Source of the DNA: Dactylonectria macrodidyma
Lineage: Eukaryota; Ascomycota; Sordariomycetes; Hypocreales; Nectriaceae
Direction of reading: 5' to 3'
Assembly: GCA_020744425.1 (NCBI GenBank)
Contig: JAGMUV010000020.1
Coordinates: 62,001 to 126,000 of the forward strand
Length of the DNA: 64,000 nucleotides
Part shown: positions 11,479 to 21,505 of the stretch, piece after piece
How positions within the stretch are numbered: the first letter of the stretch is position 1
Layout of the letters: every line of letters begins with the position of its first letter
Notes under the pieces: model-generated
Told to the model about the DNA's origin: nothing
What the model saw: the letters and a program-made list of their open reading frames with translations, nothing else
Databases searched by the model: none
Position numbers and translations under genes: made by a program

Positions 11479-13303
11479 TCATGCTACATGATCTTCCCGT
11501 CTCCCAAGAGCCAGATCAATTGCACGTAAGCACGCAAGTACCTTTTCCTCGGTCAATCGTTGGCCAAGGACTTGAAGGCATATCGCCCCGTTCTCGTAGG
11601 ACTTGAGAGAGTCTAGGATAGTTAGCAAGCCACAAAGATAAAGATTTTTTCTGATTTCCACACTCACAACTCTCCCAGTTACGGTGGTCCCAAGATGACA
11701 TCATATTCGCTTCTCTCGTTGGCGCCGTGGCAGGATCTAGGTTTGGATCGACTCGACCCACTGGGATCGTCGTGCAACTCCAGTCAAGGATATTGGAAAT
11801 AGCTTCATAGAGGAAATACTCCATGGAGCTGTGTGGAGGAGCTACATGACCACCTGAAGGAAGGATGAAGACATCTACTGGCTCACCAGACCTAGTGAGA
11901 TGTCTGGTTTGGCGCCACTTATCGAGAAATTTCTGGCGGAGATTGAATATTCTTTCGCATTGTCCTAGCAGCTCCGGGGCTGTGGAAGCACTATTCGGTG
12001 ATGATAGACCCATATCCTTAATCAACGGTTCAGGAAGTCTGGATACCATATCCATCAGAGGCTTCGAGCCTGCAGATGAGAAGATTTCCTGAGCCGTCTC
12101 CCACATCTTTTCGGTACCGTCGAAGAGGTCAACATCCACAACGTCAAACCCGAAGTTCTGCAGCGAAGTTCGAACTTCTCGCATGCCGCGCTGTATGGGA
12201 GGATGCGGGAGAACAACCCCGTCATGCGCCACTAAGCCGAAACAGAGGTCTTTAGAAATTGACCGGCTTTTGACAGAATTGTAAAGATCTTGGGACCAAG
12301 GCATGGGAATACAAAACGAGTCCCACTCCCAGGGGCGTAGTGAGAGGACGGCCTTGGTGTAAACTTCTAGCCCGTCAATAGAACGGCAAAGAGGCCCAGC
12401 AACGCCATTGATTAAATATGACGGGACTGTGTACTTGGCCGAGTGCAGTGGAAGACGTCCATACGAAGGACATAGGCCATATATGCCGTTGAAATTTGCT
12501 GGGGTGCGTATTGAGCCGGCAATATCCGTACCGATCCCTAATGGACTCCCTCCAAGTGCAACAAGCGAGCCCTCACCACCGCTAGAGCCTCCGGCTGATA
12601 GATTGCGATTATCTGGTGTTGAGGTACGACCGTGGAGGAAGTTGGCGCATTCACCAGACATGAGAGACTGGGGTACATTTGTTTTGCAGTAAAAGACAGC
12701 ACCCGCGGTTGACAGCTGATTGATGAGTTCATCGCTCTCCTCTTTGATGCTATCAGCTAGGGCAATGTAGCCTATGGTGGTTGCATGCCCTCGGATATTC
12801 ATGACGTCCTTTAAGCTTATGAGCAGGCCATGTAGAGGACCGATAGGCTTTCCCACGCGCTGCAAGTGGCTGTCGAGTTCTCTAGCCCTCTGCAGTGATT
12901 CTGTGACGAACATGTCCGTAATCGGGTTGGTGAGATAGTGCGCCAGGACAGCTCTAGCCACGAATGCAAGGAGGACTTCTTCAGCGGACCAAACCCCTGC
13001 AGATACTTTTTGCAGTAAGCAGCTGGGTATTGACTCTGTAATCTGAATCTGCCGTGGAGTGAGGTCGCCAGAGACCTTCGGCCATTCTCTGACATCGCTG
13101 ACAGAGGGCAACGGGAGGCTCGGGTATGATTTGCCTATGGATAATTTTGCAGCTGCCGCGATGGCTTTGGACCGCTCGGTCCGTTTTCGGTCAGCTACTC
13201 GTGTCCATTCAGGTAAATTTAATTCTTTTGTTTCCTTAGTCTCTTCAAGGATCGTGCTAGTCATGGCGGGCGTCTCAACGAGCATGAGGATTGTTCGGGG
13301 CAC
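11479..13303 (-). CDS. Amidase-signature hydrolase, acetamidase-like
   Basis: Amidase-signature family enzyme hydrolysing carboxamides to acid plus ammonia, resembling fungal acetamidases. Exons 13303-11668 and 11612-11479 sum to 1770 nt (589 residues). The intron 11613-11667 (donor GTGAGT, branch GCTAAC) joins NWES to YSLKSYENGAICLQVLGQRL. If it is not removed, the frame runs to a wrong stop at 11516. The catalytic Lys lies in SLKDVMNIRGH, the cis-Ser in GGSSGGEG, and the nucleophile Ser in GTDIAGSIRTPA, so the Ser-cisSer-Lys triad is complete. The start may instead be the ATG at 13264, which begins closer to where relatives start. Upstream DNA carries three CCGACGG motifs. Substrate class is secure; exact amide unknown. 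Confidence 0.87.
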
Positions 13304-14367
13304 TGATTCGATTGCAAGAAGGGTCAGGGGCTATGACCCTCACAATGAGGAGGGATGAATGGGGGAAGGGGGTGATTTTGAGACACTAGAGAGAGCAAGT
13401 TTCGAGCCGCGGCTTGGCAAGTCGTTTTATGACTAAAAGGTCGCCGACGGGCAATTGCTACAAGATTCTGAATGGCAACGCCGTGCTTCTCATCCGGCTA
13501 GTCGAACGACCCCTTGCGACTGTATGTCCAAATTATTAACGAATGCTTTCATGTAGTTCGGGGCCCGGGGTTAGACTATGGGTGGGCATGCTCCAGTAAT
13601 TCGGGAATATCCCTTGCCATTCCTCTAGTCGTTCCCCGGCCGCCGGTAGTTAGATATGTCATAATAATACAGGGGCCGCTAGGTTAAGCAGTAGCAGGGA
13701 GCAATGCGATATCAGACTACAAATTACCCTGTGGAGCGATGACTAACTCCAGGCCAGAATGCGGCGAATTCTTGGATAGCTATCAATAGTCGCAAACTAA
13801 AATGGCCGACGGCAAATTCTTGAAAAGGGTGCTTTGATGGACCCATTACTTCGGCCGGTCAAGCCGGAGAAAAAGGCGGCCGACGGAGCTTTTGTGATTG
13901 GATGATTTCGAAAACGAGGAACCGTTTCCCGAAACTGTACTCAAATTAAAAGAGGAGAAGGAGAAATTTGGAGAGCGACAAGTGGAGAAGGATGTAGTTG
14001 GTGGGCGAAGATCAGTGACCTTTGTCAAAGTCCGCTGCATGACGACATGTGATCAGCTAAAGTCAGTCAACGAGGAGAGTATTGTAATAGACATACGTAT
14101 CAGTTGTCTGCTGTATATCTAGCTTTAGAGGAGCATACAACAAAAGAAATATCAAAAAAACAGCCTCAAAAATCATCTAAACTTTCTGTCTTATCCTACC
14201 TGAATATCACAACCATGTTCACGGTGAAAGGCAGATCCCCACCTAGCTGTTGATGTGTGTCAGTCACTTTTATTGACCCAACTAATGGCTGTAATCTTGC
14301 TACGCCTTGACATGACTGTTGTTTTTGATAGGTACTATCGAGTCAAGAACCTCCTCTGATAATGCAC
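13304..14367. other. Amidase promoter and regulator 3' flank
   Basis: No gene is seen. Short open frames near 13.9 kb are charged, low-complexity and without family signal. The region is rich in CGG and CCG triplets, especially 13637-13650 and 13853-13886. Confidence 0.45.
13444..13886. promoter_or_regulatory. Three CCGACGG motifs upstream of the amidase
   Basis: CCGACGG occurs at 13444-13450, 13806-13812 and 13880-13886, that is 140 to 580 bp before the amidase ATG. The last lies in a dense run of CGG/CCG triplets. The same heptamer appears before the permease and between the two oxidoreductases, so a common Zn2Cys6-type regulator is a reasonable hypothesis. Confidence 0.4.
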
Positions 14368-16898
14368 CTAAAATTGAATGCTCATATCGAAACAGCGCTG
14401 ACAGAGTCGGGCATCGGGTGAGCATAGTCCTTGGATACTTCTTCGTCGCTTAGCTGTATCCTCAGAATCCGCTATAGGAGGTAATTGTAGTCGACGGACG
14501 ACAGAAGTGCCAGCGACCATGGGCTGAATGTGACTTACGTCGCCTACAATGCCAGCCACTCTACTGATTCCACACCCATCAACGCTCCAACGATAACGAG
14601 CGATCTCAACCAGCGATGCCTGCAATATTTGATACGAGTCAGGATATAAACCTATATAGGTGGTCGATAGTATATTAGATATAGCCTTGATTAGCTTGAT
14701 GTCGTATCTTGATCCAGGGCTTGAGAGAGCCTCTAGAACTTTTCGATGATATGTCACATTCAGAGCGAGGGAGTCCGGCAAACCTACTACTACCGTGCTT
14801 GATGTGTCTGGATCGATGAAGCAGTGGAACTGCCACAGAGCTGAAGCTATGATCGATGATGAAAAGTTGATAAAGAAGACTGTTGCTGGGGAAAGCTTTT
14901 GTAGGCTTGGGTCGAGTCGCAGAAGTGTTGGGAAAGTCTGTGGTGAGGTCGTCAGGGAGGAAGATGATCGGGGTACGGCAAACTCTGCTTACTTCGCCAA
15001 GAAGAATTGCATATTCTAGATCAAAATAAAAATGATCATGCAAGAGGAAAGTCTCATCAATTAATATTTTAAGCAAATCCTGTCGTATGACTTGGCAAAA
15101 GTCAACAAAAGGTCATTTCTGAAGACATGAGGATCGACAGCCAAACTTACACGTGAGAATGAAAATACCATGAAACCATATCATGGCTTCGAGTTGATAT
15201 ACAAATTTGATGGATGAGAACTCAAGCATATTGGGTGGAAAATCGAGGAAGAACTGCTCGAGAGAGTCTCTAATCCCGTCCGTACTATCTATATCGCGAG
15301 GCGAGTTGAGAACAGTTTGCAAAAGGCTATAGGTAAGAGTTAGGTCAGCACTGAATCCGACAGTAAGTTCTCTGTCGGTTGAAGCCTACCGCATTAGGGG
15401 GACAAATATGGAAAAGTAGTCGTGACTTCCGGTCGCGAAGCTCGGGCAGGACCCGACTCAGTCCCAGGCGACGTGTATATCTGAGCAGCACAGGTATCCG
15501 TTTCGAGGCCAACAGGCCCGCTTAGACGAGAATGATGAAGAAGATCTAACACACTGAGAAACATCAGTCACAGTTGTTGGAGCTTAAGAGCCGTTAAGAG
15601 CGTATTGTGCTCGTTTGTGCCTTTTAGGGTACTCACACCGCCTGAAGATGAATGGCTCTCCCTACACTACTCATAATTAAAATTGGTCCTGGCAGGGGGT
15701 GGATGTGTCCGATGGACTCGCACCTCGTCGTCAATTCTGGATAGACTTTGCCACTCTTACTGATTCTGATTTCGTTCCAGATAAGCCTCGCAAGATCATT
15801 CCACCAACGTGCCATCTGAACGAGGTCCTCCTTCAGGCTCTACGTATAGCTGGCTAGGACAAGCGATACGCATTGTGAAAGGCTCAAGTCGGAAGTTTTC
15901 CGCGCCATCGTAGGCACGCGCGTCAGAAATTCTACGCGTAATGTGTCGATAAGAATATCTCGTCCATCATGGAGAAAGGACGGTAGACAGCTTGGCTCGA
16001 GCTCAATCGCTATAGCGAGAAGCGCTAATGACAACTCTTGAGAATATGGCCCAGTGTCGACGAGGCCATACATGTCCAATGCCACTCGAAGCTGGGGGTG
16101 ATTCAGAATTTCGAAGATTCCCAACTTCTCGGCATCTGAAAGCATCAGCCTGAGAAGTGCTTGGGCCGTGTCATGGTCCAAGGCGGTTTGTGTACAAGTA
16201 GAGGCGGAATGATGATCTGTAATCGGCCACGCTGGTGAGCGCCAAGCCATAGGAGTGGCACGCACCAGCGACAAGTTCGGTGCTTGCAGGCCTTTGGAGC
16301 CGAGATGATGTATTAGATACACTCTCAAGGTCGTCATTAGTATAGGGTGTATCGTGACCGGCCCCATCACCATCATCCGCATGATCGCTCTCGTTCTCAC
16401 GATCTTGCTGCTCGCCAATATCTCGGTCTATGCCAGCCTGAGCGTCGACTAAAATTGGCTCGTTAATTTCTATTGTGTACTCCGAACTCTGTTCCGATTG
16501 CCCAGCGGGAGCATCAGAGACGGTCCACACCAAATTCTCGTCGGCCTGCCAGCGATGTGACGCAGTCACCACGACAGCACCAGGAACACCGGGTCCTGTT
16601 TCTGTACCTGTACCAGCACCGACCTGTGAGTCCGCCTCTTCGGTCGGCGAGGGCGCCGAAGTGCGGCGTGCGGGGGATCCGTGGAACTTCCTGGGTCGGC
16701 CCCGAGGCCGATATGGTCTGTCCCTGAGGCACGGTATCTTCAGCCTCGCACAGCGGCGGCAAGGTCTTGAGCCGTCGCATTGTGTTTTCTGAGACTTCTC
16801 ATCAGTCAAAAGAGCTAGAAGTTGGCTGTGTGACTTGACGTCGAGGGATCACCAACAAGAGAACAGCATCGATCGCAAGAACGCAAATTGTCAGGCAT
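14368..16898 (-). pseudogene. Zn2Cys6 transcription factor with fungal MHR domain, disrupted
   Basis: Nuclear binuclear zinc-cluster regulator. Exon 1 (16898-16857) encodes a 14-residue start with CDRC. Exon 2 begins at 16788 and completes the C-X2-C-X6-C-X5-C-X2-C-X6-C cluster, followed by a basic RPRGRPRK run and an acidic linker. Introns 16789-16856, 16217-16265, 15554-15636 and 14938-14992 restore phase between exons. The C-terminal part matches the fungal middle-homology region: FSIFVPLM, EQFFLDFPPNMLEF, YAILLGE, and IIASALWQFHCFIDPDTSS. Two defects are visible. A TAG at 15840-15842 sits in frame between LVLASYT and SLKEDLVQMARWWND. The exon between 15553 and 15390 is one base out of phase with both neighbours. 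It starts 185 bp from the oppositely oriented second regulator. It is the natural candidate reader of the CCG-N-CGG motifs, if any product is still made. Confidence 0.65.
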
Positions 16899-17082
16899 TG
16901 GAAAGCTTTACTACGTACTCAGCAGTGTGTTCATGGACAAAAGGCCATTACAGGGACGGATGGAAGAGGTAGCAGAGTCGCCGATGAACGTGGTGCTAAG
17001 ACTCGTTCTAAGACGCGTTCTGGATAGTGGCTGCGGAGACAGGGTTTATCCATTTCCCGCCACAGCAGCAAATGGCAACTGA

Positions 17083-18616
17083 ATGGCAATAAATAAAACC
17101 CGTCGGACATTTCTGGTCATCTCTGACTTGTCCTTGCTCTTACCCACCTTATCCACGAACGTGCCGCTTCTCTACGCGGCCAACTCCTCCATGACTCACA
17201 CGACTCAATCACCGGTTGCCCTTCACGTCTGCAACCCTGGCCTTCGTTTATCGGCTGTTGAAGCCCAGAACCTACGAAGACGTAAGTCCAGCTCTTCCTC
17301 GGCTCCATCCCATTCGCCAAGTCCCAGAGCCCACCTGGCCCATTCTATCCACTTACTGGCTCTCTTACTCCACGCAGTCATTCGGCGATGGCGGATAGCT
17401 TTTACGGCAATTCATGCACCCCGGAGCCCATCTCTGCTGCAGCTGATCCTCCCTCTGGGCTTACAGTCGCTGTCCATCTTGCACGGTCTACTCGCCTTGT
17501 CTGTGCGAGGCACGGAGCGTTCATCGCAAGAGCTACAGCACCATCAACTAGCACTCACTGAGTTGCGCAAAGAAATCCAGGCAGCCAGCCTAGACACTAC
17601 AAACATCCATCAAGTTCACAAAGTTCTTGCCCTGTGCCTACTTTTGTCTCTGTTCACTCTGCCCCGGTGCGATGGGAGTTGGGTACAGCATCATCGTGGC
17701 ATGCTTAGCTTCATCCGTTCAGTCGATCAGACTGCCATCGTCAGCACGCCTCTTGGTAGATTTCTTCTCAGTTTCTGCGCGTGGCAGGACATATTGGCAC
17801 TATCACTGGGACGTAGCCAGCTTTCTCAAAATGCCTGACTTTCTTGGATGCTACCCCCGCGCGCGCAGACCCTCTGGTGCGGCTTTCACATCACTTGAGG
17901 CAACCGTAGGCTATCCAGAAACATTGATTGATATCATTGCCCAAATCTCCGAATTTTCAGATGATAACTATTACCGGTACTCGCAAAGTCTATTGCACTC
18001 TTCGCTTAATCATTTCTCCGGTTCGTTGCCTGTTTGATCAACCTGCTCGGGTGCACTAATCGTAATGTCAGCCTTAGCTGATCTGATAACTTCGTTAATA
18101 ATAAGCGACGACCTCGAGATGTCTTTGAACACCTGGTCATTCCCGAGGTTACTAAATGATATATCTTCATTCTAGCAGCTGGCGGTGCGACTCGCATGGG
18201 AAACCTTGAGAAAAGCCAGCCTCATCTTCCTTTGGAGGAATTGTGGATTCCATGCCAACCTCATGGAGCCAGTGCGCCCTGATAGAAAAGTTCAAGCTGA
18301 CTCGAACGTCACCGAAGTCATTACTGACATACGTGCCGTTTTCAATTTGGGGAGGGTGCATTGATTCTTAGTGGGAAACGCCTTGCTTTGGGTTGTTGCT
18401 GTAGTGGCTTGTGAGTGTATAAGTGCTTCTTAAGAACAGAGGGGCGACGTAATGGAGTTGTTCGATGATATGGGTCGGCTTTATACCATGGATCACGTCA
18501 AGAACTTGAGAGCAATATTCGACAGACTATGGAAAGACTCTATGGAGCCCATGCCCGGGTACTTGAGCCTAGAGAAAACGTGTCGAGCCATGGGTAAGGT
18601 CGTCCCTTTATTCTAG
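17083..18616 (+). pseudogene. Second fungal transcription-factor-like gene (Fungal_trans_2 type), disrupted
   Basis: The region reads as the regulatory domain of a fungal-specific transcription factor of the Fungal_trans_2/DUF3468 type. Landmarks: HGLLALSVRGTERSSQELQ, LLSLFTLPRCDGSWVQHHRG, FLLSFCAWQDILALSLG, then in another frame VGYPETLIDIIAQISEFS, then LAWETLRKASLIFLWRN. The end is MGRLYTMDHVKNLRAIFDRLW near 18470-18530. No Zn2Cys6 motif is found at its 5' end, only 185 bp from the other regulator's ATG. A TAA at 18431-18433 interrupts the last segment (..CISAS stop EQRGDV..). The change of frame around 17840 is either an unrecognised intron or a frameshift. I read it as a decayed or DNA-binding-less paralogue; exact exon structure is uncertain. 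Confidence 0.5.
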
Positions 18617-18694
18617 AGACATAGGTCATACATTCTTCGAATTTCAGAGAAGAATTAACGACTATCAGATCCATCAGCCTGGCTCCCGACATAA

Positions 18695-20260
18695 TCAAAG
18701 CCTGAGAGATACATTAATGTGGACAGCCTTGGTCTGGCAATACGCATTCAGCCCAGCCTCCCCTAGTTCTCTGCCGATGCCACTTTGCTTGACCCCACCG
18801 AAAGGGATCCTCGCATCACCATCATTGCTACTGTTGACCCATACCTGTCCGGACTCCAGCCTCGCAATGCACCTATGTGCTCTTTCTATGTCAGTTGTGA
18901 AAACGGAAGCCCCGAGCCCATAACGGGAATTGTTGGCGAGACGGAGGGCCTCGTTCTCATTACTGAAAGTAGTTATCGCAGCTACAGGCCCAAAGACCTC
19001 TTCTTGGAAGAGTTCCATGTGTTCTGTGACGTCAGCGAACACTGTTGGTTCCACAAAGAAGCCTTTTTCCTTGTTAAATCTCTTGCCCCCGTGGACGAGC
19101 TTAGCCCCGTCGTCCTTCGCTCTCTCAATAAAGCCCAGCACACTTTCATACTGAGCTTTTGAGACCTGGGGGCCCTGGAAGGTGGTCTCTTCAAACGGGT
19201 CGCCGACAACGTTCCAATCTTCAATAGACGCAATGAGAAGCACCAGAAACTTGTCGTATACGTCCTTGTGGACAAGAATTCTGGATGTAGCCGTGCAAAT
19301 TTGACCTTGGTTGCTCATCAAGCCGGCGTTGGCCCACTTGCTGGCTTGCTCAAGGTCAGCATCTGGAAAGACGATGATAGGCGACTTTCCACCAGTCTCG
19401 AGGGTTATGTCTTTGAGGTTTGAGCTGGCGAGCTTCATGATTTGCTTCGCTGTTCTCGTGCTGCCCGTGAATGCAATCTTGTCGACGCCCAGACTGCTCG
19501 CTAGCGCAGCCCCGGCGACTGACCCCAGTCCATTGACGATGTTAATCACACCAGGAGGGAAGCCAGCTTTTGGTACTAGACTAGCGAGCCATAATATTGA
19601 CAGAGGTGTTTGTTCTGCCGGTTTGAGGATGACCGTATTGCCGCAAGCGAGAGCTGGGCCGAGTTTCCATGAAGCCATCCCTATCATCGTCGTTAGCAGG
19701 GGCATCCTGGAGAAGGGGCTGAGAACTGTGAGACCCATACCTAGGGGGTAATTCCATGGTATGATCTGGGCACACACGCCAATGGGCTGCTTGATGGTGT
19801 ATGCAAATTTGTACGGCTCGGCTCCGACATTGGTGATAGTCTGTCCATGGATCTTGTCCGCCCACCCGGCGTAGTAACGAAGCACGGCCAAAACCTCCTC
19901 GATGTCCTCCTCAACAGCTGCCTTGTAGGGCTTTCCGTTATCCCAGGCCTCCAGCGTGGCAAGGGTTTCCTTGTTCGCTTCGATAAGGTCGGCGAGCTTA
20001 CCTATCATAACACCGCGGGATGCGGGCGCGATGTCTCGCCAGGTCGGGTGGTTGAACGCGGCCCGCGCGGCCTTGATGGCAACCTCGACATCCGTAGCTG
20101 ATGCAGATTCGACAGCGCATATGACGGTTTCATCAGTGGGATTGACGCTTTCGATTCGACGATCGTGGCCAACCACGAATTCGTTGTTTATGAAAAGGCC
20201 TGTTGGTAACTCAATTTGCTTCCCGTTTGGAGCGACGAGCGTTTTCGTCAACGAAGCCAT
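18695..20260 (-). CDS. NAD(P)-dependent aldehyde dehydrogenase
   Basis: ALDH-superfamily enzyme oxidising an aldehyde to its acid, probably cytosolic. Exons 20260-19741 and 19680-18695 give 501 residues. The intron 19681-19740 is exactly 60 nt and free of stops, so an unspliced reading gives a false 521-residue protein with about 20 extra residues inside the conserved PWNYPL-GMASWKLGPAL block. Its donor GTATGG, branch GCTAAC and acceptor TAG are good. Key residues: IIPWNYPL, FTGSTRTAKQIM (cofactor), general base Glu in LETGGKSP, nucleophile Cys in NQGQICTATS, and EEVFGPV. It fits as the step after amine oxidation by the neighbouring FAD enzymes, which would release an aldehyde. That link is inference. 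Confidence 0.88.
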   Translation of the reverse strand: MASLTKTLVAPNGKQIELPTGLFINNEFVVGHDRRIESVNPTDETVICAVESASATDVEVAIKAARAAFNHPTWRDIAPASRGVMIGKLADLIEANKETLATLEAWDNGKPYKAAVEEDIEEVLAVLRYYAGWADKIHGQTITNVGAEPYKFAYTIKQPIGVCAQIIPWNYPLGMGLTVLSPFSRMPLLTTMIGMASWKLGPALACGNTVILKPAEQTPLSILWLASLVPKAGFPPGVINIVNGLGSVAGAALASSLGVDKIAFTGSTRTAKQIMKLASSNLKDITLETGGKSPIIVFPDADLEQASKWANAGLMSNQGQICTATSRILVHKDVYDKFLVLLIASIEDWNVVGDPFEETTFQGPQVSKAQYESVLGFIERAKDDGAKLVHGGKRFNKEKGFFVEPTVFADVTEHMELFQEEVFGPVAAITTFSNENEALRLANNSRYGLGASVFTTDIERAHRCIARLESGQVWVNSSNDGDARIPFGGVKQSGIGRELGEAGLNAYCQTKAVHINVSLRL

Positions 20261-20738
20261 CTTGACAGCTAATGCCTGAGGATGATTAGAAGATTAAGGG
20301 AAAATGAAGAACCCTAGCCTCAATAAGTATCCCCCAAGAGCAGCTGTAAAATAAAAATTACCCGATCTCTTGAGATGGAAATAGGTGCGGACACTTGCTT
20401 TGGTGCTGCCTGGAGCTACTGGAATTTGACCAGTCAGAAAATGGCCGGCGGTAATTATCCCAATGCCACCTCCGGAGCCGGTTAGCAAGATTAGCTAGGC
20501 TAACCATTACTGCTACGGCTCAATTCATCTATCTAGAATTCAACATACGAGAATTTTCACTATTATCTAACTCAGGGTTTTTTAGTATTCTTTCATGAAC
20601 CTCGTGGATCTTCTTACTAGTGATGCTCGCTCAGAATCATCTTACACAAGCCGTTATTAACTAATTCATCGGCCTATTAGCTAGTGTATTTATATTATAA
20701 AAATCCAGAATGGAAATACTGAGCAACATATATTAAAA

Positions 20739-20790
20739 ACTATATACATGATCATAGCTAACTATATACATGATTAAAGCTAACTATATA
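20739..20790. repeat. 22-bp tandem repeat, about 2.4 copies
   Basis: Two head-to-tail copies of a 22-base unit beginning ACTATATACATGAT (20739-20760 and 20761-20782, three mismatches), followed by a partial third copy. There are no spacers, so it is not a CRISPR array. Confidence 0.8.
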
Positions 20791-20992
20791 ACGGTCATAT
20801 CCCGGGCTAGCTTGCACGAGGTATAGGGTAGCTTAAGATTGGGTTCCTAAGGGATAGACCGGGGTCTATATTAGTAGAGCAGTTAGGCACGTTAGTATAG
20901 CAATAGTCAATTTATAATGATATGCAGCAATTGGGGTAAATTAAAGTAACTAAGTTATATTAAACATGTGTTAATAGCTGAGGAGCTAGTGT

Positions 20993-21069
20993 CCTGGTGG
21001 TTAACGACCTACGTGGTTGTCTGAATCACCGAATCACTGGTATAAGCCGGTGGCCTAAAAATCACCAGG
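20993..21069. repeat. Inverted repeat with 10-bp arms
   Basis: CCTGGTGGTT at 20993-21002 pairs with AATCACCAGG at 21060-21069 with one G-T mismatch, around a 57-base loop. It could be the end of a small non-autonomous element or a structured RNA. No target-site duplication was identified. Confidence 0.4.
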
Positions 21070-21505
21070 TCATCCTAGTGATCCTTCTACGATTAGTTGC
21101 GAATGTGGGTGCCATGTATCGCCAGTCCCGACCGCTTTCACAAGTTGGGATGCCTTTGCATTGGTCGTGATAATATAAATGGGCCGTCGAACTTCTTCAC
21201 CTGGATTAACTGAAACACGCAGCTTAGTAGGGAGTCTGATAATAACTTAATTACCTCAATCCACTCTGACTGCTACTTATTGCCTTAGTGAACTATTATT
21301 AAATGTAATGCTTATGCTATGCTAAGTGTCAGATGTTTAACCTGCCAACATAAACCATACCGATTGAGTTTGCCCTTTGGATAACACGACCGTTACACCT
21401 CTCTGGTTGGTGGTAGGGCAGGCTCAACTAGCTGCACGCTCAACACTTCTGCAGTTTGTAACCGCCTACATCCGACATCGGCCGTGAAAATTGGTAATGC
21501 CTCAT

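Larger units (their letters stand above)
20261..21505. other. AT-rich gene-free block
   Basis: About 1.2 kb, strongly AT-rich between 20500 and 21000, without coding signal. It includes a tandem repeat at 20739-20790 and an inverted repeat at 20993-21069. It may be decayed transposon DNA, but no transposase remnant is recognisable. It separates the catabolic cluster from the second SAT4-type gene. Confidence 0.45.

Noticed and set aside
20739..20790. CRISPR-like array
   Set aside because: The repeat copies are directly adjacent with no spacers, and the genome is eukaryotic.
20990..21075. tRNA gene or tRNA-derived element
   Set aside because: There is no credible acceptor stem, anticodon loop or B-box; only a 10-bp inverted repeat with a long loop.
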